From assembly GCA_019308645.1 (NCBI GenBank), contig JAFDHR010000157.1, positions 1 through 7,502 on the forward strand: 7,502 bases of DNA. The letters run 5' to 3'. Numbering within the stretch: position 1 is the stretch's first letter; each line of letters opens with the position of its first letter. Source of the DNA: Deltaproteobacteria bacterium. GTDB lineage: Bacteria > Desulfobacterota > DSM-4660 > Desulfatiglandales > B25-G16. Made by a program: the position numbers and the translations under genes. Of the stretch, positions 1-7,347 are shown piece after piece. The notes beneath the pieces were generated by a model. That model saw only the letters and a program-made list of their open reading frames with translations. It ran no database searches and was not told where the DNA came from.

Positions 1-1
1 A

Positions 2-145
2 ATTCCAAAAGATAAAATTAAAAGTGGCTCAGGCCATGGCCTTCATTTTGTGTATAATATAGTTCAACTCCATGGAGGGCATGTCAGGTGCATACCACGA
101 GAGAACGGAAATGAGTTCTACATAATCTTTCCCCGTGAGAAATAA
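2..145 (+). CDS. Sensor histidine kinase, C-terminal end (partial)
   Basis: The 47 codons entering from the left edge encode the end of an HATPase_c (GHKL) ATP-binding domain. The glycine-rich G2 box reads GSGHGLHFVYNIVQLHGG, followed by a short beta-hairpin tail ending in FYIIFPREK and a TAA. GxGxGL followed by a helix and HGG is the usual close of two-component sensor kinases, where this lid holds ATP for autophosphorylation of the DHp histidine. The second residue of the canonical GLGL is His here (GHGL), a variant known in PAS-linked kinases. The sensing and dimerisation domains lie outside the window, so the signal cannot be named. No response regulator follows. The family call is firm, the specific role unknown. 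Confidence 0.85.
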   Translation: MPKDKIKSGSGHGLHFVYNIVQLHGGHVRCIPRENGNEFYIIFPREK

Positions 146-166
146 AGAATCCAGAGGGGATTTGTG

Positions 167-208
167 ATGCCTGTTATTTCAGTGTTTTTTGGATCTTTAT
201 CAACTTGA
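167..208 (+). pseudogene. Possible 5' remnant of a DUF4160-family gene
   Basis: After a purine-rich Shine-Dalgarno-like stretch (agagggg, 153-159), an ATG opens a 13-codon frame, [13 protein letters not shown], ending at TGA 206-208. MP.IS.FFG is the characteristic opening of DUF4160 proteins, small partners often paired with DUF2442 in toxin-antitoxin-like modules; that resemblance is from memory. In those proteins the text continues with a hydrophobic stretch and a PPHFH motif. Here only a weak echo (HHFY, about 217-228) can be read, and der begins at 240. It therefore looks like a 5' stub left after deletion. Chance similarity of nine residues is a real alternative. Confidence 0.35.
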
Positions 209-239
209 AATCTTCATCATTTTTATATATACCCACAGA

Positions 240-1519
240 ATGCTTCCTATCGTCGCCATAGTTGGTCGCCCCAATGTTGGTAAGTCCACTCTTTTCAACC
301 GGTTAACATTCCTGGTGTAACCAGGGATCGCCTGTATGCTACTATAGAATGGGATGACAGAAATCTCATTATTGTTGATACAGGTGGTTTTGACTCTTCT
401 GATAAAAGGGAACTTTTAGATAGGGTAAAAAAACAGGTGGAGATGGCTATCGAGGAAGCAGATTTGGTTATTCTCTTGTTTGATGGGAAGACTGGTCCTG
501 TGTTGGCTGATGAAGAGTTGCTCACGCTTCTAAGGTACTCCCAAAAAAAGGTATTGTATGCGGTAAACAAGATTGATAGCCCGGACCATGAGCATTTGAG
601 CATGGAATTCTATTCCTTTGGTATTGACAAGGTATTCCCCATATCTTCGGCTCATGGGCATGGGATAGGTTCTCTCATGGAGCAGCTCATTGGGGATCTT
701 CCTATTATAGAACATATCAAAGAAGATGAAGGCCGAACAAAGATAGCGATCATCGGTCGCCCTAATGTTGGAAAATCTTCACTTATCAATAGAATAATTG
801 GATCTGAAAGATTAATTGTTAGTGAACTGCCAGGAACTACCAGAGATTCTGTAGACATATCCTTTAAAAGAGAAGGAAAATCCTATCTATTAATAGATAC
901 TGCGGGGATTAGAAGACGGGGTCGAGTTAAGGAAAAAATTGAAAAATTTTCAATACTGAAAGCATTAAAGGCAATTAATAGGTGCCATATTTCTGTTATC
1001 TTGCTCGACTCTCAAGCGGGCATATATGACCAGGATACAAAAATTTGTGGGTATGCACTTGAGAGGGGTTGTGGCATGATTATAGCCTTTAATAAGTGGG
1101 ATCTTGTGAAAAATAAATCTCCTTTAATTAAATCCTTAGAGAATTCAATTGACAGACAGCTGGGTTTTGTCTCTTTTGTACCAACAATAAACATCTCGGC
1201 CCTTACTGGAGAGAGGGTCAATAAATTGTTTACGTTAATAGATAGAGTCTGGGTGCAATATAATTCTCATGTGTCAACACCTGCTATCAACAAGACATTA
1301 CAAAATATAGTTAATAGACATCCCCCACCATCTATTGGTGGAAAGAGGCCTAAATTTTTTTATGCTACCCAGGCCTCAATTCATCCACCTACTTTTATTT
1401 TCTTTGTTAACAGACCGGATAGTATTCACCTTTCCTATAAGAGATATCTAATAAATCAATTTAAGAAGCAATTTGGGTTAAATCTAATACCAATTAAAGT
1501 CTTTTTCAGGGAGAGGTGA
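240..1519 (+). pseudogene. der: Ribosome-assembly GTPase Der (EngA), frameshifted by an internal deletion
   Basis: Der is a tandem-GTPase protein that assists late 50S subunit assembly. The ATG at 240 opens [19 protein letters not shown] with the first G1 P-loop (residues 9-16). After NRL (to 305) the text jumps to IPGVTRD (from 308) in another frame. The first frame stops at 320. The second runs to 1519 with DTGG, NKID, the second P-loop GRPNVGKS (about 752-778), DTAGIRR, NKWD and a C-terminal KH-like domain, all in order. Der proteins have about ten residues between NRL and the PG.TRD switch I motif. Only two bases remain here, implying loss of about 28 nt. Without a sequence error, the longest product from an internal start (for example ATG 437) would lack the first P-loop. 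Identity is certain; whether the lesion is biological or an assembly error is open. The start has no strong ribosome binding site. Confidence 0.93.
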
Positions 1520-1528
1520 AACAATTTT

Positions 1529-1563
1529 AGTGCCTAAAGTGACTAAAATTTAAAGTGCCTAAA
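1529..1563 (+). repeat. agtgcctaaa repeat, copy A (left of eno)
   Basis: This 35-nt element starts and ends with agtgcctaaa (1529-1538 and 1554-1563) around a taaaatt core. A shorter inverted echo (ttaaggcac) follows at 1565-1573. The reverse complement of 3210-3245 matches it at about 33 of 36 aligned positions, so the pair brackets eno in opposite orientation. It lies 10 bases after the der stop codon and encodes nothing recognisable. Confidence 0.8.
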
Positions 1564-1597
1564 ATTAAGGCACAAACACAAAACAACCGACAACTGA

Positions 1598-1622
1598 CCC
1601 GCCTGCCATCCGGCGGGCAGGC
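1598..1622. repeat. GC-rich REP-like palindrome between der and eno
   Basis: In an otherwise AT-rich gap, gcctgcc (1601-1607) pairs with ggcaggc (1616-1622). Alternatively cccgcc (1598-1603) pairs with ggcggg (1612-1617). The two stems share bases and exclude each other. The abrupt GC shift and compact palindrome resemble dispersed REP-type intergenic elements. No T-tract follows, so it is not a convincing intrinsic terminator. Confidence 0.6.
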
Positions 1623-1683
1623 CTGAACCCGTGAACGGTTACATTTAAAGTTTATCTATATCTTCAAATAACTAAACTTTTAT

Positions 1684-1689
1684 AGGGAG
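1684..1689 (+). promoter_or_regulatory. Ribosome binding site of eno
   Basis: An agggag hexamer sits 7 bases before ATG 1697. It fixes the true enolase start upstream of the deletion, although the long open frame is in a different register. Confidence 0.75.
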
Positions 1690-1696
1690 AAATATT

Positions 1697-2933
<1,237 letters not shown>

Positions 2934-2984
2934 TTGCCAGTCTTTTTTTATACATTTAGGGTATCTGCTCAATAAATCGGGGGA

Positions 2985-3024
2985 ACCCCCTCACCCTAAC
3001 CCTCTCCCGCCAGGAGAGAGAGGA
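2985..3024. repeat. REP-like element, left half of an inverted pair
   Basis: A pyrimidine-rich block (ccccctcaccctaaccctct) begins 51 bases after the eno stop and leads into the small hairpin ctctcc (3002-3007) / ggagag (3013-3018). The wording is that of widely dispersed bacterial intergenic REP-type repeats. The mirror block at 3090-3113 is its approximate reverse complement. Confidence 0.65.
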
Positions 3025-3050
3025 TTAAGTGACTGACATCATTGAGAAAA

Positions 3051-3113
3051 CTCCCTCCCCCTTGTCGAGGATCCCGCCTGTAGCGGGGATGGGGGAGGGT
3101 TGGGGTGGGGGTG
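3051..3113. repeat. REP-like element, right half, with two-part stem
   Basis: The outer stem ccctccccc (3053-3061) / gggggaggg (3091-3099) is perfect. The inner stem atcccgc (3071-3077) / gcggggat (3083-3090) has one bulged G around the loop ctgta. The tail gggttggggtgggggtg mirrors the left element. Together the two halves form a BIME-like inverted pair between eno and the MBL gene. The only notable reading frame across it is derived from the repeats and is not counted as a gene. Confidence 0.7.
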
Positions 3114-3209
3114 AAAAGCCACAGCTTATTGAGCTATTACCATTTAGGAATTGTGGAATTTCATATTGTTATGTGGGATGTGAGATGGGCCTTCAATGTC
3201 GCATACAAC

Positions 3210-3245
3210 TTTAGGCACTTTGAATTTTAGAGCACTTTAGGCACT
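3210..3245 (-). repeat. agtgcctaaa repeat, copy B (inverted, right of eno)
   Basis: This 36-nt copy has the same end boxes and taaaatt core as 1529-1563, read on the opposite strand. It differs by two substitutions and one inserted base. It ends 5 bases before the first possible start codon of the MBL gene, so the normal ribosome binding site position is occupied by repeat sequence. Confidence 0.8.
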
Positions 3246-3250
3246 TTTAA

Positions 3251-4150
3251 TTGGCCACACATAAAATTCTTGAAAATCTATTTCTTGTTGATCTCGATTT
3301 GCCTCTTCCAGGCTTCTCCTCCTTTATCAGTAGCTGGATCATTAAGAAGGGAGATCGAGGTATAATAATTGATCCCGGTCCCTCTACTACTATCAATATC
3401 TTACGTAACGCATTAAGAGACATAGGAATCGAGAGGATTGATTATATTCTTCTCACCCATATCCATCTTGATCATGCTGGTGGATGTGGAGATTTAATAA
3501 AGGGCTATCCGGATAGTGTTATTTTCTGTCATCCTCAGGCGGTTACCCATCTTGTAGATCCAGAAAAACTCTGGCAAGGTTCGGTAAATGTTCTTGGGGA
3601 TCTGGCAAGAGCCTATGGCCAGCCATCGCCTGTAAACGGAGAAAAGATTTGCTCTGAAGGTGATATCTCATGGAAGGATTGTATAATCCAGTCGTTGGAG
3701 ACACCAGGGCATGCGTCCCATCACCTGTGTTTTTTCTTTAAAAACCTTGTTTTTGCCGGAGAGGTTGCAGGTATCAGCCTTCCTTCAGGGGGTAAACATT
3801 ATATTAGACCTGCAACTTCGTCTCCTTTTAGGCCTGATATTGCGCTACAATCTATCTCTCTAGTTATCGAAAGGAGGCCTCAATTAATATGTTATGGCCA
3901 TTATGGTCTCCTGGAGGATGCACTTACTATGCTACAGATGGCTAAAGAGCAGATAGGGTTTTGGCTCACTATAATAAAAGACAGAAAGATTAAGGGTCTC
4001 AATCTTGATGAAGAAGAAATCTTTGCTGAAATTCTTGCCAAAGATTCCCATTTGAGCACTTTTCATCAACAGGAATCTAATATACAAAAGAGGGAGGCAT
4101 ACTTTATTAAAAACAGCATTAAAGGGATGGTGGCATTTATCAATAGATAA
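3251..4150 (+). CDS. MBL-fold metallo-hydrolase
   Basis: This 299-residue protein carries the dinuclear metal motif of the metallo-beta-lactamase fold: THIHLDHAG (H70, H72, D74, H75), a histidine in TPGHASHH (H154) and a C-terminal YGHYG (H217). The bridging Asp position appears as Glu (FAGEVAG, E171), a variant seen in some hydrolases of this shape, as I recall. It begins with the usual strand pair (DLPLPGFSSFISSWII, then GIIIDPGP) and ends with a helical tail. Substrate is unknown; thioesters, cyclic nucleotides and quorum lactones are all cleaved by relatives. It is probably cytoplasmic, with no signal peptide. The frame opens with TTG directly after an in-frame TAA, with no clear ribosome binding site and a repeat just upstream, so the start is uncertain. 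It stands alone on this strand, convergent with the lipid-transport operon. Confidence 0.85.
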   Translation: MATHKILENLFLVDLDLPLPGFSSFISSWIIKKGDRGIIIDPGPSTTINILRNALRDIGIERIDYILLTHIHLDHAGGCGDLIKGYPDSVIFCHPQAVTHLVDPEKLWQGSVNVLGDLARAYGQPSPVNGEKICSEGDISWKDCIIQSLETPGHASHHLCFFFKNLVFAGEVAGISLPSGGKHYIRPATSSPFRPDIALQSISLVIERRPQLICYGHYGLLEDALTMLQMAKEQIGFWLTIIKDRKIKGLNLDEEEIFAEILAKDSHLSTFHQQESNIQKREAYFIKNSIKGMVAFINR

Positions 4151-4321
4151 GCAGCCTCCCGTCTGAAGCTGCCATCTACTGGAGAAAGCGACTGCCATAG
4201 AATTGAACAGGTCGGAAGTGCGGTCACCGAATTTTGTAATCCTATTATGACCATGGATAACATGATACGGGAGAAAAAAAGGGAAATTGCCGAGGAGTAT
4301 AAATCTAATAGATGGGCTTAG
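4151..4321 (+). other. Unassigned open frame after the MBL gene, possible gene remnant
   Basis: The MBL frame stays open for 56 codons past its TAA and stops at TAG 4319-4321. The last part reads like protein (MTMDNMIREKKREIAEEYKS, then NRWA), with a charged helix. The only ATGs are at 4247 or later, giving at most about 24 residues, and no ribosome binding site is evident. It could be the 3' end of a lost gene or chance. I do not recognise a family. No terminator is evident in this convergent gap; a weak gcagc/gctgc dyad (4151-4172) has no T-run. Confidence 0.25.
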
Positions 4322-5175
4322 TTTTGCTTTTTTATATCTTCAATCTTTTTGGATAATCTTTTTAATCCCTTGTTGTCGTTCAGTTGCTGATAGATTAGCA
4401 GGGATCTCTCGTAGTATGAGAATGCTTCCTTTTTTTGCCCGATAATTTCTGATACATCACCAAGCTTTTCCAGATCCCTTGCTATCAAACCAGGTTTTTC
4501 TAAATGCTTGTCAAGAGTTACCGCCTTTTTGAAATAGCTGCCTGCCTGTTCATGGTTTCTTTTTTCTAAGTTCACGAGCCCCAGATTAAAGTAGTTGGCC
4601 GACTTCCCTTCTTTATTGTCTGTATCTTCATTTAAAGAAAGTGATTCATGCAAAATCTTCTCTGCCTCTATGGGGTCGCCTTCTTTTATTTTCAGGTTCC
4701 CTAAATGGTTTAATAGTGTTGCCTTCCTTCTTTTTAGTCCAGCTTCTTTGGTCAATTCCAGGCCTTGAGAGATGGCTTCCGTGGCTTCGGAGAGTTCTTC
4801 TGTAAGAAGATAAAGACCTGCCAGAGATGATAACGCATCAATGCGAAGGGGCTGATTATTTAATTCAACTGAAATATCCAGAGCTTTTTTAAACATCGAA
4901 AAGGCCTCCTTCATCTTATCCTGCATAAGATATAGTGTGCCCAAACTTAGAAAAGCAGAGGCCTGACCCGCTCGATTGTCTAAAAGAATGTATGAGTCCA
5001 GTGCCCAGTAGAAATTCCTTTCGGCCCCTAAAAAAGATTGCTTCTTGTATTCCTTTATTCCTGTTTCTATCCTTTTATTTGCCTCCTTCAACATCTGGCC
5101 ACCGGCTTTCTTTTCAGGCGCTGAACAAGATGAAAGGATAAAAAGAATCAGCAAAATAGGGACAATGAATCGCAC
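4318..5175 (-). CDS. TPR-repeat lipoprotein of the Mla/MCE operon
   Basis: This 285-residue protein starts with a hydrophobic signal (residues 3-14) and a lipobox LSSC, giving a lipidated Cys17 followed by Ser, which in enterobacteria would favour the outer membrane. The mature part is a solenoid of six consecutive 40-residue tetratricopeptide units (28-267) with recurring LG.LY and EA...F.KAL patterns, then a basic tail. The start is GTG 5175, one base after the mlaD TAA. A strong AGGAGA lies 5 bases upstream, and the signal sequence requires this start rather than the Met at residue 28. TPR arrays bind proteins, so a scaffold or periplasmic/outer-membrane partner of the transporter is a reasonable inference. 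It occupies the place of the auxiliary lipoprotein seen in other MCE loci but is not the PqiC type. Confidence 0.85.
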   Translation of the reverse strand: MRFIVPILLILFILSSCSAPEKKAGGQMLKEANKRIETGIKEYKKQSFLGAERNFYWALDSYILLDNRAGQASAFLSLGTLYLMQDKMKEAFSMFKKALDISVELNNQPLRIDALSSLAGLYLLTEELSEATEAISQGLELTKEAGLKRRKATLLNHLGNLKIKEGDPIEAEKILHESLSLNEDTDNKEGKSANYFNLGLVNLEKRNHEQAGSYFKKAVTLDKHLEKPGLIARDLEKLGDVSEIIGQKKEAFSYYERSLLIYQQLNDNKGLKRLSKKIEDIKKQN

Positions 5176-5176
5176 C

Positions 5177-6286
5177 TTACTCTCCTCTTCCTTCGACAGA
5201 TATAGTTCTTTCTTTTGGGGCTGGCGGCAGATTCCCTTTTATGAGAAAATTCTCTTTCACCGAACTAAGTACGTCGCTTATTGCATCCAGCTCTCTTTTA
5301 ACTGTATTCATTATTTCTGGCACATCTTTCAGTATGTTATCCAACCCTGTCAAAGGCACTTTAATTTCTATTAACCTCTTTTCTGCCTCATCCATGATAA
5401 CTGGTATTCTTGTAGTAGTAATTTCTATGTTAGCCAAGACAGAATCAACCTTATTTATCTCCTTTTCTATCTTATGATAGAGATCATCCTTTATCAGCAA
5501 CCTTCCAACTGATCCCTCTCCCTTCTTTATTGTTTTACTTATGGCAGCCAGATTATCAAGGGTCTGAAAGAGCTCTCCCTTTGGATCTTTTAGCCTAATA
5601 GTTATAGCTCGGATATCATCGAGGGAAGCGAATATTTGCCCCTTTGGGTCTTTAAGTTGTTCAGTTATATGGCGAATATTGTCAAGGGAGGTAAATAGCT
5701 CTCCCTTTGGATCTTTCAGTCTGGCAGTCATTTCTTTAATGTTATCTAATGCTCCAAGAAGACCTCCTTCAGGATCTTTAAGTCTATCTGTGATCTCCTT
5801 AATGTTTTTCATTATACCAGTGAGAATCTCAACTTTTTCTTCTACCTTAAACTCTTTCATATAATCAGATAATGCCTTCTTTTCTGTCGAGATTATCTCT
5901 GCACCCGGAGGTAAAAGAGGCTTTTGCGTTGTGCCTGGAAGAATGGCGATATATTCGCTTCCTATAATAGTCGGGCTCTCTACCGTTGCTATGGTATCCT
6001 CTCTCATCTTTGACGCATATTTAGCCAGTATCTTCAAATCCACCCTCACACGGTTATCTTCTGTTAACCTCACCTTCACTACCTTACCTATCTTTGTATG
6101 ATAAAGCGTAACATTGGCGCCAGGGCTCAAGTTGTAACCTTCTTTAAAAAAGGTGTGGTATTGCTCATGTTTCTTAAACCAGTTCTTCCCTTGCGCAATA
6201 AAAACAATAGCCCCTGTGAGGATGAATAGGGTAATTACAAGAAAAATTCCGACAAGCTGCTCTTTTGCCCCAAATTTAAGAACCAT
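5177..6286 (-). CDS. mlaD: MlaD-like MCE-domain protein with tandem 21-residue repeats
   Basis: This is the periplasmic, inner-membrane-anchored MCE subunit of a phospholipid transporter; MCE rings form a lipid conduit above the MlaE permease. It has one N-terminal membrane helix (about 11-31), an MCE domain (about 40-122, with GYNLSPGANVTL, IGKV, ATVESPTIIGSEYIAILPG), then four consecutive 21-residue repeats (161-244) of the type N-I-x-x-I-T-x-x-L-K-D-P-x-G-x-x-x-x-x-L-D and a fifth degenerate one (245-265) leading to GEGSVGRLL..DDLY, a motif I associate with this family. A further helical region follows, then a Pro-rich tail (352-357). At 369 residues it is much longer than E. coli MlaD (about 180). 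AAGGA lies 9 bases before ATG. The next gene starts one base after its stop, so the two are cotranslated. Confidence 0.92.
   Translation of the reverse strand: MVLKFGAKEQLVGIFLVITLFILTGAIVFIAQGKNWFKKHEQYHTFFKEGYNLSPGANVTLYHTKIGKVVKVRLTEDNRVRVDLKILAKYASKMREDTIATVESPTIIGSEYIAILPGTTQKPLLPPGAEIISTEKKALSDYMKEFKVEEKVEILTGIMKNIKEITDRLKDPEGGLLGALDNIKEMTARLKDPKGELFTSLDNIRHITEQLKDPKGQIFASLDDIRAITIRLKDPKGELFQTLDNLAAISKTIKKGEGSVGRLLIKDDLYHKIEKEINKVDSVLANIEITTTRIPVIMDEAEKRLIEIKVPLTGLDNILKDVPEIMNTVKRELDAISDVLSSVKENFLIKGNLPPAPKERTISVEGRGE
5181..5186 (-). promoter_or_regulatory. Ribosome binding site deciding the GTG start of the TPR lipoprotein
   Basis: AGGAGA on the minus strand lies 5 bases before the GTG, inside the last codons of mlaD. 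It supports the rare start codon and implies coupled translation. Confidence 0.7.
5492..5806 (-). repeat. In-gene tandem repeat array (63-nt units) within mlaD
   Basis: Four 63-nt units (5555-5806) encode 21 residues each, and a fifth decayed unit follows to 5492. The amino-acid core LKDP.G is invariant in units 1-4, while the DNA differs at many third positions, so the copies are old and kept by selection rather than freshly duplicated. Three heptads per unit fit an alpha-helical coil with a regular DP.G break. Confidence 0.85.
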
Positions 6287-6295
6287 ATTGTCTTT

Positions 6296-6300
6296 TCCTT
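6296..6300 (-). promoter_or_regulatory. Ribosome binding site of mlaD
   Basis: An AAGGA on the minus strand, 9 bases before ATG 6286-6284, supports this start. The membrane helix begins about ten residues later, as expected for MlaD. Confidence 0.6.
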
Positions 6301-6436
6301 TGATTATTCCCTAACTTCACATGACTATCTACCATGGCAGAACACTTTATGTAAAAGCATGGGGTTGAATTAACAAGAGACTAACAACCTTTTCCATATA
6401 CTATTAGTGCGTTTCGCTAAAAAATTTACATATATT

Positions 6437-6573
6437 AAAATTCAAATGCCAAAGCTCAAATGCCAAATGAATGTCAAAGCTCAAATTTCAAAATAACTTA
6501 CACCGATTAGTATTTTTGACATTTGATAATTTAGATTTGATTTGGACTTTGGGTTTTGACATTTGTCATTTTT
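6437..6573. repeat. AT-rich imperfect palindrome (MITE- or REP-like) between mlaF and mlaD
   Basis: The left arm (6437-6494) and the reverse complement of the right arm (6511-6573) share a word pattern of caaatg, ccaaa, tcaaa and gtcaaa over about 58 positions, around a loop of about 16 bases. Internal direct copies of tcaaatgccaaa occur at 6442-6453 and 6456-6467. No coding potential is seen. The remaining gap, 6287-6436 and 6574-6642, shows nothing recognisable apart from the mlaD ribosome binding site. Confidence 0.65.
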
Positions 6574-6642
6574 AATAATTAGATATGAATATATTTTAAT
6601 GAAACGATATACTATAATATCCATGTCAAATTCTGGGAGTAT

Positions 6643-7347
6643 TTACTTCCTTGACAGCAGAAAAGAATCCTTGTCAACCTGTTGCGTAATCAAGCCATCT
6701 TGCAGAACAATAATTTCGTCTGCCCACTTTTCTATCAGGGATCTGCTCCTCGTATATATTATAAACCCGCAGTTTCTATCCTCTTTCAATTTATGTAATA
6801 TATTAAATAAATAATATCTATTATTTTCAGTAAAATCATTCTCCGGACGATCAAAGATGACCAACACCGGCTCCTTGACTGCCTCAATCGCATAAAGGAC
6901 CCTGCTTTTAGCTGCCGGTTCGACCTCTGCTGGACGTAAATGGAGTATCTTTTTCAAGCTAAACATTTCAATAATAGGATCAAGACGGATCTGAATCGCC
7001 TCTAACGATCTATTTTCGTGGTAAATACTGGCCAATGCAATATTTTCAAAAACACTCAGATTCTGTATGAGGGTGGATTTCTTATCAACAAATGCAAGTC
7101 TTCTTTTAAAATTCAGGGATTCTCCCTGGTCGTTGTAATTAACTTCAAGCCCTTCTATAAAAAGAGTGCCTTTTGTTGGTTTAATCAAGGTGCTACAGAT
7201 TCGAAGCAAGAATGATGCGGCCTTATCTGATTCTGAAAAAAGCACAACGTTTTGGCCAGGAGATAGGGTAAAATGAATATCTTCAAGAAAAACATCTTTG
7301 CCTATTCTATACCCTATTCCTCTGCATTCTAATATATTTTTCATCAT
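6643..7347 (-). CDS. MlaF-like ABC ATP-binding subunit with degenerate catalytic motifs
   Basis: Position and layout are those of MlaF, the ATPase driving the MlaE permease. At 234 residues it keeps the domain plan: an N-terminal beta region, LSPGQNVVLF before the P-loop, LSVFENIAL after the Q-loop, the Walker B strand VLVIFD and a terminal DEIIVLQDGLI. The catalytic sites are altered: Walker A is SESDKAAS (36-45; Lys42 kept, Gly and Ser/Thr lost), the Q-loop Gln is Asp88, the signature LSGGM is VEPAA (142-146), the Walker B glutamate is Arg167 (FDRP), the D-loop SGLD is replaced, and the H-switch His is Arg200. ATP hydrolysis is therefore not expected. The frame is intact and overlaps mlaE by ATGA, so it is not an obvious decaying gene. 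The family call rests on context and fold order; an E. coli-like function should not be assumed. Confidence 0.85.
   Translation of the reverse strand: MMKNILECRGIGYRIGKDVFLEDIHFTLSPGQNVVLFSESDKAASFLLRICSTLIKPTKGTLFIEGLEVNYNDQGESLNFKRRLAFVDKKSTLIQNLSVFENIALASIYHENRSLEAIQIRLDPIIEMFSLKKILHLRPAEVEPAAKSRVLYAIEAVKEPVLVIFDRPENDFTENNRYYLFNILHKLKEDRNCGFIIYTRSRSLIEKWADEIIVLQDGLITQQVDKDSFLLSRK

Noticed and set aside
205..233. Promoter upstream of der (ttgaaa, 17 nt, tatacc)
   Set aside because: The -10 box is weak, and initiation would fall at the start codon. AT-rich sequence gives such matches by chance.
2934..2960. Intrinsic terminator of eno
   Set aside because: There is a run of seven T (2942-2949 region) but no stem directly before it.
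3029..3214. Open frame of 61 codons between eno and the MBL gene
   Set aside because: Its sequence is a translation of the GC-rich inverted repeats, with low-complexity Pro/Gly content and no family resemblance.
5241..5864. Open frames on the + strand across the mlaD gene
   Set aside because: They lie antisense to a clear MCE protein; the Ser/Pro-rich repeated text mirrors the mlaD repeats.
6437..6573. CRISPR array
   Set aside because: The repeated words are short, irregular and in opposite orientations, without uniform spacers.
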